A DNA stretch of 64,000 nt, taken from contig JAIVFJ010000003.1 in assembly GCA_025765615.1 (NCBI GenBank), positions 558,001 through 622,000 of the forward strand, read 5' to 3'. This DNA is from Zopfochytrium polystomum. Taxonomy: Eukaryota > Chytridiomycota > Chytridiomycetes > Chytridiales > Chytridiaceae. The position numbers and the translations under genes were made by a program. Positions 32,801 through 43,835 of the stretch are shown here, piece by piece. The notes beneath the pieces were generated by a model that made no database searches, had not been told where the DNA came from, and saw only the letters and a program-made list of their open reading frames with translations. Position 1 is the stretch's first letter. The number at the start of each line of letters is the position of its first letter.

Positions 32801-35455
32801 GTCTCCTTGGCGCGCGCCGTGTACTCGCGTGCCGCGTTCATCCTTCTGGATGATCCTCTGTCCTCTGTTGACGCTCCCACTGCTCGGCACGTTTTCGACC
32901 AAGCCATTTGTGGTCTTCTCGCAGGTCGCACACGGATCCTTGTGACCCACCAAACTGCGCTGGTCGCCCCTAGGGCGGACTTCCTCGTCATTATCCGAGC
33001 CGGAGAGGTACTCTTTGCGGGCACCTTCGCAGGAGCACTTGCAACTCTTGGCGTTGACGCCGTGCTGTCACGTGAAGATGTAGATGCCTCGGCACTCTAC
33101 CCTCGATGGCAGAACCCTGTTGACCACGGAACAGCCAACTGCAGCTGAAATGAGCAATGATGTGGCGGGTGTTCCCGCCGACTTCTCAATTGAAAAGGAC
33201 CCCGAGGCGGTGCAGCGGCTTGTTCAAGACGAGGACCGATCCACAGGCGCCGTCAAGCTCTCAAACTATATTGAATACATTTCAGCCGCAGGCGGCCTCT
33301 TCTTTTTGATACTGCTCATCTCGACAATGGTCGGGGATCGCATGATCTTGTTTGCGAACGACTATTGGGTCAAGTTATGGGCGGAGGCCTACGGCAATGG
33401 TACTGCTATCGGCGCGATTTGGTGGAGCAGCGGCGTCGGCGCCTCTGCTTCCGTTGGCGGTAGCAGACCCCTGGAGGGTTCGTTCATGCTTCGCATCCCT
33501 GTGCCGTCTCTTGCAGCGTTGACGACCGCCAATGATAACAGTGCGACATCTTACCGACGATGACGGCGAGCGCCAAGAAGTGGATACGTGGTACTATATT
33601 GTCGGGTATGGACTCATTAGCAGTTTGTGGGTAGTTGTGTTTCTAAGCAGTAAGTATTTGGTTTTTTGTGTGGGTTCTGTCCGTGCTTGGATGCTGACAT
33701 TCGAAAAAACGTTCAGCCCATGTGGTGCGATGTTTCGGCTCTTACTTTGCATCTAAGAAGTTCAACAAGGCTCTAATGCAAAACATCATGTTTGCCCCCA
33801 TTCGGTTTTTCGACACCACACCTATTGGCCGCATATTGAACAGGGCGTCCAAGGACTTGAGCGTGATCGACAAAAACGTCATGCAGTCAATCGACTTTTT
33901 CTTGACGAGCTTGATGGCCGTACTTGCCGTTGCGCTGGTCATTTGCTCAATCACTCCGCTCTTCTTAGGTTTCATGGTACCAATGATGTACCTGTACTAC
34001 CTGGTCGGCACTCGGTATCTTCCCACATCGCGCGAGCTGAAACGGCTCGAGTCTGTGACACGCAGCCCAATTTACTCCATGCTCAGCGAGACGCTCACGG
34101 GATGCTCGACCATTCGCGCGTTTGGTAGCAGAGCAGAGATTCATTGAGGAGAACCTGCGCCGTGTGGATGTAAACAACAGGGCCTACTATTTTTTGTGGT
34201 GTTCCAACCGCTGGCTTGGTGTCCGCATCTCCACCATTGCAGCGGTCGCCATTTTTGTAGCGGCTCTAATCATTGTGCAGTCGCGCGACTACATTGGTGC
34301 CGGGTTCGCGGGCCTTGCCCTCACGTGGTCGCTGTCACTCTCCCAGGACCTGGTCTGGCTTATCCGAAGGCACGCCAATATGGAAATGAGCATGAACGCT
34401 GTGGAGCGCGTAAACGAGTACTTGACGCTTCCGCAAGAGGCCGCTATGATTATCCCCACACGCCGGCCACCATCGTCGTGGCCGAGCGGCGGCGCAATCG
34501 AAGTGAAAAACTTGGAGATGCGCTACGCGCCGGACCTGCCGCCAGTCCTGAAGAATGTGAGCTTCTCGATCAAGGCGGGTGAAAAGGTTGGGATCGTCGG
34601 GCGAACAGGTGCGGGCAAGTCGTCGCTCTTGCTGTCCATCTTCCGCATCTTTGAGCCCTCCGCCGGGTCCATCGTTATTGACGGCGTCGACGTGGCGACC
34701 ATTGGGCTGTTTGACCTGCGCTCGCGCTTGACCATGATCCCGCAGGATCCCGTGCTCTTTGCCGGCACAATTCGTTCCAACTTGGATCCGTTTAACGAGA
34801 TCGAGGACGATCGCATTTGGAGAGCGCTGGAGCGCGTGCGCTTCCTCCAGAGCCTGCAGTCCACGTCAGACGCCGCAGCTGCTTCAGTTACTTTGGCATC
34901 GTCGTCGTCCTCCAGCAGCGGCGCCAGCCACCGACGGTGGAGCCGCATTAAAGCGGCATCGCGGAATCGCACGAGGCAACAGCCACGGTTTCGGCGCCAA
35001 CAACGGGTGTCGGGAACACAGGCGGCGGGCGGGCAGGAATCACGCTAAACGCGGTGATAACAGAAGGTGGCTCCAACTTTTCACAGGGGCAGCGGCAGCT
35101 GCTGTGCCTCGCGCGCGCGCTGCTCCGGCGCTCGAGGCTTGACCATCTTTGACGAGGCGACGGCGTCGGTCGACAATGAGACGGACGCGCTCATCCAGGA
35201 GACAATCCGCGGTGAGGACTTTGCCGGCACCACCGTGCTCTCCATCGCCCACCGCCTTCGCACCATTGCCGACTACGACAAAGTGCTCGTCATCGAGGCC
35301 GGCGAGGTCGCTGCGTTGGGTTCCCCGTACGAGCTCATGACCATGGACCCTGCCGACGGCAGCGCTATTTTCCGCAAGATGTGCGAACATTCGGGCGAGT
35401 TTGATCAGCTGCTCGCCATAGCAAAGAGGGCTGCAGGCGTTGCGGACGACTGCTG
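29812..35455 (+). CDS. ABC transporter, ABCC (MRP/Ycf1-like) full-length, frame broken
   Basis: ATP-driven exporter, probably of conjugates, in vacuolar or plasma membrane. Order: an N-terminal membrane domain; linker with [17 protein letters not shown]1 with [17 protein letters not shown] and [13 protein letters not shown]1 with Walker [16 protein letters not shown] signature and Walker [17 protein letters not shown]2 with [23 protein letters not shown]2 with [19 protein letters not shown] and [10 protein letters not shown], then [11 protein letters not shown]. Exons that fit include 29812-30355, 30409-30990, 31060-31672, 31746-31937, 31997-32647 and 32737 onward to about 33650. After an intron (GTAAGT near 33651 to CAG near 33717) the last exon runs to the stop at 35453-35455. 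Extra bases are inferred at 32791-32793 (AAA for AA inside the LSGGQKQR motif), near 33105, 33552, 34129 and 35140, with a missing base near 34955 and probable others at about 29880 and 30640. All catalytic motifs are intact, so a functional gene with sequence errors is likelier than a pseudogene. Confidence 0.85.
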
Positions 35456-37625
35456 ATTTATGGCGGGGATTGGCGGTCGGTCGAATTGGGGAGGAAATCC
35501 TGTATATTTCGTTTCTGCTCGGGCCGCACCAATTTTCTGTTCTTTTTGGTTTTCCTGTTTTGTTGTTTGAGGGTAAACGACTTTCCAAAACGCGTAGTGT
35601 TGCTCGTGCTCGTAAAACTCAAGACATTTTTCGTGAACCCAAAACCTCAACAAACAACAAAAAAAAAAAAAAAAAAAAGGCGTAGACGTTGGAACTCAGT
35701 AAAAAATCTTTCGTTTCTTTGTGTGGGTGCCTGTTGAATAGCTCCACTTTCACGCGTGGTGATGTCATACTTGCATTTTTATATGACATACAAAAGCTTT
35801 TGAAAATCTAGGGGTCCGATGAAATTAAGCTTTACTACTCAAGACACACAGGATAAAAGGAGAGTGATGAATTCATCAAAAAGTAGCGAAAAGCACTGCA
35901 CATTCGAAAAGTGCTTGACAGAAGCAGCGGGACAAAGAACGAAAGAAAGAAACAAATCGCACACTCCGGCAAGACACACAAAAATCAAGTCGCCCCACAC
36001 ATGGCCATCAAGCAGGCACACAAGGCCAACGTCAATCCACTGAAAGCTAACCGGCAGGCACGGAAGGCCACCACGACAGCTGCAGAGGAAAAGCAGGATA
36101 CGTCCGACGTGGCCCTTCGCAAGCGTCGCCATCGTGGCGACGCCGACGCTGCCTGCACAAATGTCGCCGGCTGCCGGCAGGATCGTCGCCGCCCCACCGT
36201 CGCCGCGCTCGTCGCGCTTGCCAGGCTTTTGTGTGAGTAAATATTATGTTTCGCCAGTTTCTTTTGTTGTTCGCTGTTTTGCTCTGCTTGCTGTGTTTTC
36301 GCCAGGACCTTTGCATTTGCGGGTGCGTTTACACATCCACGCCCCATCGCCCCATCGGCCCCCTCGTCCATCCGACCCGACGGGCTTCCACCACTCGCCC
36401 GCGCCCGTTTTTGGTCCCCGCAAATAAAGAAGGGGTTTTTTTTCCCCGAAAAGAAGGCAAGGGCAGTTTACTTTTACAAAAGGGGGGTTTTTTCCCTTCT
36501 TTTTTTTCTTGAGGGCGCAGGCCTATAAGTCGAATACTGGGATGGGTGAGAGGGAGGAACGGATTCGTACTCAATGAGGAGATGTGGAATAAGTACGGTA
36601 CGGGGGTACGGGATGTAGGGGGGGAAGGCCATGAGGGCGACCACGGCCCCACACTGAAGTAAACGGCACCAACCCCCTCCCACCCGGCGCGCGCTATTTC
36701 TCCTCAATAATACACGGCCCCGATTTGCTGGGCATATTATTAAAAGGCAGAGGGGGAGGGAAGGTGAAGAATGAAACTATGGGAAGTCGATCGGAAAGGG
36801 GCGAGGAAGCGGTGAGTAATTGTGCGCAGTACAGATAACCCCTGCTTACCCCAAGCCCTCGTCGGCCGTTCCCCGTTGCATGGACGTCGAGCTGCTGTTG
36901 AAGGGGGCAATTTGAAAGGTGGGGGAATGGTGTCGCCGGCAACGTAGGGGTGATGACGGGGACGCGTGGAGAAGGTTAGAAGTGGGGTGAGCTCTGCTTA
37001 CGTGAAGGGTGTAAGCATTAAGACAGATAAGCGAGGTAATGTGCGGAGGATATAAAGAAGAAGGGGGTAAAATAGAAAGTAAAAGCAAACACGGCAAAGA
37101 GGAAAGTGAAAAAATAGTGGCGTATGGGAACATGTGTTTTTTTTTTTTTTTTTGTTTGGTTTGGTTTTTTATAAGAAGAATGAGACGGAGACATAAGAAG
37201 ACGTTGGGGATGGGTAGAGGTGGGGGCAGGCAAAGTTAGGTAAGAGTCTGGGTGTGCATACTTTCTTTCTTTTTTCTCTTCATCGCGCATTCTAAGATTA
37301 GGGCGTGTGTCGCTCCCCACCCCACCCACACCACCACCTACCCACCCCAATCAAAGTAAAGAAGACCCTTGCTCCGTCATCCAAATCGAGGTCTTCAAGG
37401 AAAGGAAAGGAGAATAAAGAAAAAAGGAAAGGGCACGCTATAAAAAAAAATAAAAGGACTCCACTGATGAGGAGAGCACGCGTTCCGTCGGCTATCGCTC
37501 TGAGACGCTAGTAAACGAGGACGGCCACCCCCCAGCCAGTGCCTACGTAGCCCGGTCTCGCTTTTTTTGTGTTTTTTGTTTTTCGTTGGAGGGGTTTTTC
37601 TTGTATGCGTTTCTCTCTCGCACGG
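35456..37625. other. Intergenic, no gene seen; holds an inverted repeat copy
   Basis: A-runs at about 35660-35679, T-runs at 36436-36500 and 37138-37153. The right-hand copy of the inverted repeat lies at about 36150-36300. Convergent 3' ends of the transporter and phosphatase genes border this stretch. Short open frames have no recognisable product. Confidence 0.45.
36150..36300 (-). repeat. Inverted repeat copy on the right of the ABC transporter gene
   Basis: The reverse complement matches about 29190-29320, including ACTGGCGAAACATAATATTTACTC and CGACGAGCGCGGCGACG. A microsatellite-free match of this length in opposite orientation is unlikely by chance. The element class is unknown. Confidence 0.6.
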
Positions 37626-39546
37626 TTACCTCCCGAGCACGGCCCTCACGTCCCCGACGCCGCGCAGGTCGTCGAGGAACCCGGCGAGGTCGGCCAGCTC
37701 CGTGTCGTTGGGGTCGTTGAACCACGTGCTGACGGGTACCGCGTTCTGCGGGTGCAGCGCGTACGACGCCGGCGAGTTGTCGAGGATGATCACCGACGAC
37801 AGCGGACGTCCCAGCATCGAAAGGTCCTTCACGTAGTTACCGCGGTACGGCTTGCACGAGTCGCGGAAGAGGCGGTGCTTGACGACGCGGTGGATGTCGA
37901 GGATGTCGAGGACGGGGTCGGCGTACTGGTAAAGGTGGGGGGTCGCGGTAAGTAGTTGGATTTTGGGAAGTGTGGGGGAGAATGTCGGAGGGAAAGGGGA
38001 GAGGGGTGGATATAGGCTCGAGGGAAGGGCAAGAGGGAGGGGTAAGAAGAGGGCATTTAACCACCTTGGCGAGGCTAGCGGTGAAAACGACGACTTCGAA
38101 CTGCGAGCCCACGCGCCGCAAGAACTCGTCGACGCCCGGTCGCTTAAGAACGTAGAAACGGTGAACGGTCCAGTCAATCTCGACGGGGACGACGAAGTCG
38201 CAGTTGCGGACAGGCTGTGTTTCCAAGAATGGGAGGATACTGGTTGGTTCAAGGGCGCCAAAAAGAAAAATAAGGGGAAAAACGAGAAAAGAATGGCTCA
38301 CCTTGAACGAGCTGTGCACCAGCGTCTCGTCCAGATCCAACACGAGGCACTTTTTTCCTATGTCCTCCTTCGCGAGCGGGCCCAGCAGCCCGTGCTCTTT
38401 CGATGACCCCGACACCGCGGCTTCCTCTGCCGACGCAGCCTGGATAGCCTCAGCCGCGGGTGCGACCGGAGCCACAGCCGCCTCTTCTGCTTCTGCCGCC
38501 ACCGCCGCCGCATTAGGAGCCGCCGACGGCAACGACGCTGCCTCGTCGGCCTCCAACTCTTTGGATTTTGCAGCCGCGGCATGCAAGCTCCTCCGTGGCC
38601 TCGGCGCTGCTCTCCGCCACGTCAGCTACGCGGTCTCCGTCGGCCGTGGTCCTCTCTGGCTCTGCCTCAGGTATACAGCAGCACGCGAGAAAGCGGAACC
38701 AGGACATTGCCGGGGACGGTTTCCGCTGCAGCTGCTGTTCGGAACGCTGCCGCGCGGACGGCGATTTACTTCGCCGATTACGCCTTGTCCGTTTCGCATC
38801 GACGGTAGGTGTTGCGGAGGGGGTTGGTTGAACGGCGGTTGTGGTTGTGGCAGTGGGTGCAGGGGTCGGCTGTGGGGCGGGGATCGAAAGAGAGGATGAT
38901 GGTGAAGATGATAGTGATGAGGTCGTCGCTATTGACATGGGTAGCTGGGCGGCTGGTTGCTGGAACGGGGAAACTGGGGGGAAGGGTAACAAGTGAGAAC
39001 GCAAGAAAGAGACGTATGTAGGTGGGGGTGTCTGGTTGGCAGAGATATTACCTTGAGACGCGGCAGTAGAAATCAGATAACCTGGATCGTCGTCGCTGTC
39101 GTTGCTGCTGCTCGTTCCGTCCTCAGGATTCGCAACCTGGGTAATCATGGATCTGAGAGCAGCTGGGGGATCCTTCCACAGTGCGTCTTCTTGCTTTTGC
39201 GGTTCGGCGTCGCTTATTGATGCTGCTGGCTGTGGTGGAGGTTCAGGGGCTGATTGAGGAGGCGGGGGCTGTTGCTGGTCATTGGTGTTGTCTGTGCCGA
39301 CAGAGCGTACTGCGACAGGCACTTCGTCGGGAAGAGGGGATTGCGGGGCGTTCTCGATCGGGGTGGTGGTTGGAGAACTGTCGGCACGATGGGTGGAAGG
39401 GTGATGGTCGACGGGCGGCGTGCACGGGGTTGAGCGCTGCCGGGGGAGTCGGCTTCGCCCGCGCTCGCGGAGACGGGCAGCAGATCCGAGCCCGAGCCGG
39501 CGACAACGTCGTCGCCGTCGGTCGAGTCGGGCAGCGACGGCGGCAT
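37626..39546 (-). CDS. Psr1/CTD-small-phosphatase-like protein (HAD family)
   Basis: Protein Ser/Thr phosphatase of the NLI-interacting-factor (FCP1-like) HAD family. ATG at 39546-39544 ([12 protein letters not shown]) opens a long Ser/Pro-rich N-terminal region. [13 protein letters not shown] segment, encoded near 38700, resembles the cysteine-rich, possibly palmitoylated segments of Psr-type enzymes. The catalytic part begins with [18 protein letters not shown] (DxDxT nucleophile), intron 38301-38215, then [42 protein letters not shown], intron 38064-37926, then [41 protein letters not shown] and [12 protein letters not shown], stop at 37628-37626. This matches Psr1/Psr2 of yeast (plasma-membrane phosphatases for sodium and general stress) very closely. 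One extra base near 38587 and one missing base near 39425 break the N-terminal frame. Confidence 0.88.
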
Positions 39547-39937
39547 TCACAGTCAGACAGACAGTCCGGGTGCTGCTGGGTTTCGTTCAGGGAGAGCGAG
39601 ATCGAGGGAGGCGAAAGAATTCCGATAGAATGGGGTGGGCGAGGAAGGCTACGAGGGGAATAAAGGGTGGGGGGCGATAGAGAGAGAGAGAGAGAACGAG
39701 AGAGCGGGGGTAGCGTTGTTGTGCAGGTTGCGTGCGTGCTTGCGTGCGTGCGAGCGAGCAAAGGTGGGCGGGGCCAGGGGAGGGGTCGACGGCGACGACG
39801 ACGACGGCGGGCAGGCAGGCAGGCAGCGGGCAGGAAGGTCGAAGAAGAGAAGCAGAGAGGACAAGAGACAGACAGAGGGAGGAGGGTGGGAGAGAGAGAC
39901 AGAGCAGAGAGAGAGAGAAGAGAGAGAGACAGAGAGC

Positions 39938-39968
<31 letters not shown>

Positions 39969-40165
39969 CAGAATTGTGGCAACTCGCTCGTCACTGGTTT
40001 CGTGTCTGCTTCTGCCTGTCTGTCGTCTGTCTCTCTCGGGTGCGGCCCCTAGCCACAACGGAAAAAGAAAGAAATAATTCGTTCCGAGCGGCCGATTGTG
40101 CGGCCCTGTCTCTTGCTAGTCCTCCTTGCAGACTCACACACACACACACACACACACAGGCCCCT

Positions 40166-40206
<41 letters not shown>

Positions 40207-40807
40207 GCACTGTTTTTCTCCCGCTCTGTTTGTCTCTCCGTCTGTCTCCCGATGCCCCTCGCGCCACCTCACACGCCCTTCGGTTTCAGACATTTGCCTT
40301 GTCACTTTTAAGAGACCCCCACGAATGTTTTCATTCACGAGCCCATTTTGACGAGGACAAGCCTCGCCTCACCCCCCTGAGGCCCCGCGAATGCTCATAC
40401 AAAAAACACTTTGGGCGGGATGCGTCAAGGGCGTCAACGGCAGGGGGATTGGCTGCAAGTAAGTATTCGAGAGAGGGCCCCCCGTTCGGTTTCCCAGGAA
40501 GAAGGAGCGAGGGTTTCTTTCGTTGGAAGGGTCTCAGCGGGCGCCAACGAACTTGGTCGCATTTTTCTTTAAACAAAACAGACCAAATACCTCACGGGGA
40601 AGATGGCGGGGTGGAAGTGGAACAAGGCAAAATTGGGACGGGAGCAAGCGATTGAAGAAACTTAAGGAGACATTCATACCACGAAATCATCGAGAAGGTA
40701 GACATCTCCCTCACACACTTCCGCGATGAAACCAAAAACCAAAAAAAAAAAGGACCAACTGTCAGTCACCCATCTCATCGACGATCAGACCCCTTCCATT
40801 CCACCCT
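39547..40807. other. Intergenic with (GA)n, (CA)n and (CT)n microsatellites
   Basis: Upstream of the phosphatase gene and downstream of the PPR-like gene. (GA)n at about 39889-39964, (CA)n at 40134-40158 and (CT)n at 40168-40206. TTGCGTGCG-type repeats occur near 39730-39760. No gene recognised. Confidence 0.55.
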
Positions 40808-43096
40808 TCAAGCAATCAGCTCCAGCAGCACGTTCCTCACCCGGCCCGACTCGGCAAGGTACCGTCCGAGCACGCTTTGCGTCCGCGACGTGGGCATGCC
40901 GCCAGTCAGCAGCCACGCATCCACCACGCTGCCGACCGTCGCGCCGCCGGGCAGCGTCTTTGCCTCAAACGCGCTCGCGTCGTCATCGGCAGCCGCGCCG
41001 AGCCCCGCGGCGCGAGCCAGCAGCTCCACCGCCGCCGCGTCGAGCGCCACCCCGCCTGCGACCGCCAGCGCGTGCGCCCGCCCCGCGGCCGCGAGGTCCC
41101 CCGCGTACCGCTGCAGCCTCCAGCACCGCGTGCACCGCGTCCAACCGCACCGCGACCCCCGCCGCGCGCCCGCGCTCCAGCGCCGCCAGCGCCCCGCCAG
41201 CGTCGCCCGCCGCCGCGAGCGCCCCCGCCCGCGCAGACAGCCCCGCCGCCGCGAGCCCCGCATCGCCGACCCCAGGCTCCTCCCCGACCAGCGCCGCGAC
41301 CGCCGCTGCTGCCGCGTCCGCGCGCATCGGAACGACCTGCAGCACCGCTGCCACCGCCGGGCTTACGTTTGCGCTCGCACCGCTGCGACTCGCCCGCGCG
41401 TCCGCCCGCGCCGCCGCCGCAGCCCCGCGCGCCACACCGACCGCTGCCGCCGCAGCCGCTTCGGCGCTGTACCCCGCGACCTCGGTCCCCGCCGCGACCG
41501 CGCGCGCGGCGGCCGCCGGCGCGTCCGCGGCTACGGCGACGTACACTCGCGCCAGGCGCTCAAAGCCTTCTGACGGCGCGGACGACGAGGTCGCCGCGCG
41601 TACGACGGCAGCGTCGCTGCCGAGCACAGAGCGCAGGGAGCGCCACGCAGCGACCAGCTCGCCGTTGACGGCGAACGAGGCGACGAGGGCGTCCTTCATG
41701 GCGCGGCTCGGCGCGAACCCGGCCGCGCGCGTGAACGTGTCGCGCGCGGCGCGCTTGTGGTAGAACTTGAGCGCCCCCGTCATGTTGCCCGTGAACCCGT
41801 GCGCGCGGATCAGGTCCGCGTACATGACCGCCGTGGCTTCGATTCCGTCGTTGCGCATCGTCCGGTAAGCCGCGACCGCGTCGCCCGGCTGCAGCCGCGC
41901 GCTGTGCGATTTGATGATGGCGGCGTGCGACGCTGTGGAGAGCTTCGAGGCCTTTGCGACGGGCGTCTTTTTTTTGTGGGGGGTGGTGCCAATTGGGAGT
42001 GGAGTGAAAGGGTTTGCAGGCGTTTAGGATGCGCCGGGTGAGACCAAACAGGCTAAATACCCTACCATTGAGCGCCTTCATGACCGAGGACACGCGTCCG
42101 TGCACGGCATGTCCCATAGCGAGTCCAGCGTACACCGGCTCCGTAAGCTGGGCACCAGCCTTCTCCATCGCCTCTGCAAACACGGCCGCCTCCTTCGCGT
42201 AACCCTCCCTACCCAAAGCCGCAGCCACGGCCTCGACCGTCTCGACCGCCGGCAGAGGCCCACCACCCTGCCTCGACCCGCCTCTCCAGCATTTTCGCCG
42301 CGTACTCGATCCCGACGCCACTGCCGCGCGACAGCCCCGAAGCCACGGCATCCAAGTACAACCCCTCCGCCTCTGCGTCGGCGGAACCACCCTCCCGCAA
42401 CGCGATGATCGCCTCACACCCGGCCCGCACCCCCGCCGCCGCGCCCTCCGACGCAAACACCGCCTCCACCCTTGCCGCGTCCGCCCGCGCCCGCGCCGCC
42501 GGCCCGTACGCTGACCCGACCGCCTCGCGCACCCACTCCGCCGCCGCCGCCATGTCCCTGGCCCCCGCCAGATCCGCCGCCTCCTCTTCTGCCGCCGCCA
42601 CCGCCGCCGCGATCGCCGCATCGGCCGCGAGCCGCGCGACCCGCACCGCGTCGGCCTCGACGACGCCACCGCCGCCGAGGCCGCCGGGCTTTGCCGCGAC
42701 CGCGCGCAGCGCCGCGACGGCGTGCGCCGCGCTGCGCAGCTCCAGCGCGTTGTGCAGCACCGCGACGGGGTCCGCGGCCGGGTTGCTCGCGTCCAGCAGG
42801 TGCCGCGGGACGTCTGCGATCCGCGTGGTGAGCGGGGGCGTGCGGTGCCGCGGCGTCCTGGTTGTTCTGGTGCCCGATGGCGCCGCCGGGGCCGGCTTGG
42901 ACGTTGCTGAGGCGGTCGCGGCGGTGCGGCGGGAGGCGGTGGCCGTAGGCGGCCGTGGCCGCGCTGCCGAGGACTCGGCGGCGGTGGTTGCGATAGTGGT
43001 GATGGAAGCTGTTGTTTGCACAACCGCTGGAGTATTAGATGCCATCGATGCGAGCCGTCGCGCGGCGGGGATCAGCAAGGAATGCACGAGGCGCAT
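40808..43096 (-). CDS. PPR-like protein, probably mitochondrial
   Basis: ATG at 43096-43094. The N terminus MRLVHSLLIPAARRLAS is basic, amphipathic and acid-free, as in mitochondrial targeting peptides. The body is an Ala-rich helical array. The clearest repeat is at about 41880-41760 (AAYRTMRNDGIEATAVMYADLIRAHGFTGNMTGALKFY), the TY-x-LI-x-A-x-x-x-G-x-x-x-x-AL pattern of pentatricopeptide repeats. Similar helices occur before (EGYAKEAAVFAEAMEKAG) and after. One intron of about 110 bases lies near 42063-41955 (GTAGGG donor, AAAAG acceptor). Extra single bases are inferred near 42265, 41118 and at the intron. The stop is at 40810-40808. PPR proteins bind organellar RNA. The repeats are degenerate, so the family call is moderate. 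Confidence 0.55.
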
Positions 43097-43729
43097 CTTG
43101 GGATCCGCCTGGGAACGAGTGCGAGGGTGGTCGATTAGCGAAGGACAACTTGCCCCGAGTGGTGTGTCGCTTGATCGGGGAGCCGGCCGCGGAAGGAAAA
43201 AGGTAGGTCAGGGTCTACCTTGTCACCCACTTAAAAGTGCCGCTATTTGATCTTCTGTGGTGTTTTATCCACGTAGATAACACCACAAACAGCTTGAGTA
43301 ATAGTTCTATCTGGAAGAGCCTCTCAACCAATTATGACCGCCGCGAACAGCTGCAGATTGAATCGGTGTGAACATCGAGCAGGCCGGCGCCACCCCCAGT
43401 GCGACAAACCCATGCTCGCCCATACCGAGAAAGAGAGAACAGAGCGCGGTTGCTCGACCCACCGGCCATGTTTCTCGCAAGATTTGGATGCTACTGTTCT
43501 TCAACTGCGTTAACACCGAGCGCAGTGACAGAAGTCCAAGGTTTTCGTTCGCACCTAAGAGGCGCTGTCGGAAAGAGTACTGGTGGCCTTTGGATGAATC
43601 CCCCATGGCGTGCTTCGCGTTCGCGAACAGGTAGGGGGCTGAGGCCGATCGCCTCAACGTTTACGTGGGGGTGTGCTTCGTTCGTGGTAAGTAATTCGGA
43701 GAGCGCCTTGTGCCGGCGGTGGAAGGAAA

Positions 43730-43764
<35 letters not shown>

Positions 43765-43835
43765 AAGCAAAGAAGAAGAAGCAGAAGAAACGCACAGCAG
43801 GGCCACCTGAAAAGCTCTCTCTCTCTCTTCCCCAC
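43097..43835. other. Divergent intergenic region with a 29-base A-run
   Basis: Separates the PPR-like gene (minus) from the NTase-SDR gene (plus). An A-run of about 29 bases lies at 43733-43761, followed by AAGAAG repeats and a CT tract just before the ATG. A 116-codon minus-strand frame at 43307-43657 has no recognisable domain. Confidence 0.45.

Noticed and set aside
29812..35455. Calling the ABCC transporter a pseudogene
   Set aside because: All Walker, signature and H-loop motifs are intact and conservation resumes right after each one-base break. Neighbouring genes show the same kind of breaks.
42405..43250. 281-codon plus-strand frame
   Set aside because: It is the opposite-strand shadow of the PPR-like gene, Ala/Ser/Arg-rich from GC-rich antisense codons, with no domain.
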